From Actinomycetota bacterium (GTDB lineage: Bacteria; Actinomycetota; Actinomycetes; S36-B12; UBA10799): DNA of 6,720 nucleotides. Below, piece after piece: positions 6,103 through 6,720 of the stretch. The first letter of the stretch is position 1. Each line of letters starts with the position of its first letter. The notes under the pieces are model-generated. The model searched no databases and was not told where the DNA came from. It saw nothing but the letters and a program-made list of their open reading frames with translations. The stretch covers positions 1-6,720 of the forward strand of contig DMNR01000456.1 of assembly GCA_003452655.1 (NCBI GenBank), in the 5' to 3' direction. A program made the position numbers and the translations under genes.

Positions 6103-6720
6103 CTACTGATCCTTGCCGTCGTGGCGGCGGCGCGCCCGTGGCACCTTTGGCGTACGGGCCTTGCGACGCGACCTGGTCGCGGTTGCGGTTGCGGTTGCAG
6201 TGGCAGTCGTAGCACCGGTTTCACGTTCACTGCGCTGCCTCGTCTGCTTCTTCAATGCTCGCCGTCCGCCGGCCTTGCGAGCGGCTTTGCGGGTAGTCAG
6301 CAGCGCGCTTGCCTCGGGTTGAGCACGGGCGAACGCAAGCAACATACCCACGGCCATCAATGTGAAGGTCAAGGATGAACCGCCGTATGAGACCAGAGGA
6401 AGCGGCAGTCCCGTGATGGGGAGAGCACCCACCACAGCGCCGATGTTGATGAGTGCCTGAGCAACGATCCAGATACCCACACCCGTCGTGGCGAGGCGAA
6501 CGAATTCATCGTCAGTGCGCATCGCGATCTGAGTGATCACCAACGCGATCACGACAAACAGCGCCAGCACACTGAGCGTGCCGACCAAACCCACTTCTTC
6601 GCCAATAACTGCAAGGATGAAGTCCGTCTGCGCTTCCGGAAGGAAGCCCCATTTTTCGCGACTCGCACCGAGGCCGACACCCCACCAACCTCCGGTCGCC
6701 AGCGCATACTGCCCATGGAG
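6103..6720 (-). CDS. ftsW: Septal peptidoglycan glycosyltransferase FtsW, C-terminal part (5' end outside window)
   Basis: This is the last 205 residues of a SEDS-family polymerase, an integral membrane enzyme that links lipid II into glycan strands at the division site together with a class B penicillin-binding protein. The frame stays open to the right edge. Visible are GVGLGASREKWGFLPEAQTD (residues 14-33 of the visible part), with the Asp33 that corresponds to the essential SEDS aspartate, then VIGEEVGLVG, three further membrane helices and the signature LPLVSYGGSS (about 107-116). RodA belongs to the same family, but the position in front of murG, murC and ftsQ argues for FtsW. After the last helix comes a cytoplasmic tail of about 73 residues with roughly 22 Arg/Lys and only five acidic residues, interrupted by an alternating Thr-Ala run. 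The internal GTG at 6594 is not the real start because conserved sequence continues upstream. Confidence 0.94.
   Translation of the reverse strand, partial: LHGQYALATGGWWGVGLGASREKWGFLPEAQTDFILAVIGEEVGLVGTLSVLALFVVIALVITQIAMRTDDEFVRLATTGVGIWIVAQALINIGAVVGALPITGLPLPLVSYGGSSLTFTLMAVGMLLAFARAQPEASALLTTRKAARKAGGRRALKKQTRQRSERETGATTATATATATATRSRRKARTPKVPRARRRHDGKDQ
6109..6114 (-). promoter_or_regulatory. Ribosome binding site of murG inside ftsW
   Basis: The minus strand reads AAGGAT, then CAGTAG, then GTG. The site lies in the last codons of ftsW and supports the GTG at 6102 as the murG start. Confidence 0.65.
6175..6210 (-). repeat. Degenerate hexanucleotide repeat in the ftsW tail
   Basis: Six tandem hexamers are seen on the plus strand: GGTCGC, three identical GGTTGC copies (6181-6198), AGTGGC and AGTCGT. 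On the coding strand they encode alternating Thr and Ala (Thr-Thr, then five Ala-Thr pairs). Because the unit is six bases, gain or loss of a copy keeps the frame and only changes the tail length by two residues. Confidence 0.8.

Noticed and set aside
6113..6322. Plus-strand frame with a Val-Ala repeat opposite the ftsW tail
   Set aside because: It is the antisense reading of the hexamer repeat; the minus-strand frame continues directly from the conserved FtsW core.

Overview
The window looks like a chromosomal segment of an actinobacterium (Actinomycetota). It is moderately GC-rich by eye. The evidence is the gene order ftsW-murG-murC-ftsQ on one strand, the actinobacterial flavour of MurG (NGEQRLNA near the C-terminal sugar-binding site) and of MurC (EVFAPGEDPIPGASG), and the use of both GTG and ATG starts. 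No species can be named from this sequence. No mobile element, CRISPR array, tRNA or rRNA gene was recognised.

Right part (about 2664-6720, minus strand): the late end of a division and cell wall (dcw) cluster. Reading in the direction of transcription, the genes are the C-terminal part of ftsW (its 5' end lies beyond the right edge), murG, murC and ftsQ. They are packed with no spacing: ftsW stop directly abuts the murG GTG, murG and murC share one base (TAATG), and murC and ftsQ overlap by four bases (ATGA). This arrangement points to one transcript with coupled translation. FtsW polymerises glycan strands from lipid II at the septum, MurG makes lipid II from lipid I, MurC adds the first amino acid (L-Ala) to UDP-MurNAc, and FtsQ is a membrane scaffold of the divisome.

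Middle part (441-2663, minus strand): a 171-base intergenic stretch follows ftsQ. Next come an SGLT-type sodium:solute symporter and, 69 bases downstream, a 100-residue protein with two predicted membrane segments that may act with the symporter. The usual gene after ftsQ in Actinobacteria, ftsZ, is not here, so the dcw cluster is interrupted at this point.

Left edge (1-444, plus strand): the C-terminal part of a NodB-type polysaccharide deacetylase, convergent with the small membrane protein gene. The two stop codons are interleaved in the four bases 441-444.

Overall the gene content is ordinary. The points worth a second look are the missing ftsZ, the low-complexity tails of FtsW and FtsQ, a six-proline run near the FtsQ N-terminus, and the symporter/small protein pair. 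I see no convincing novel defence or mobile system.
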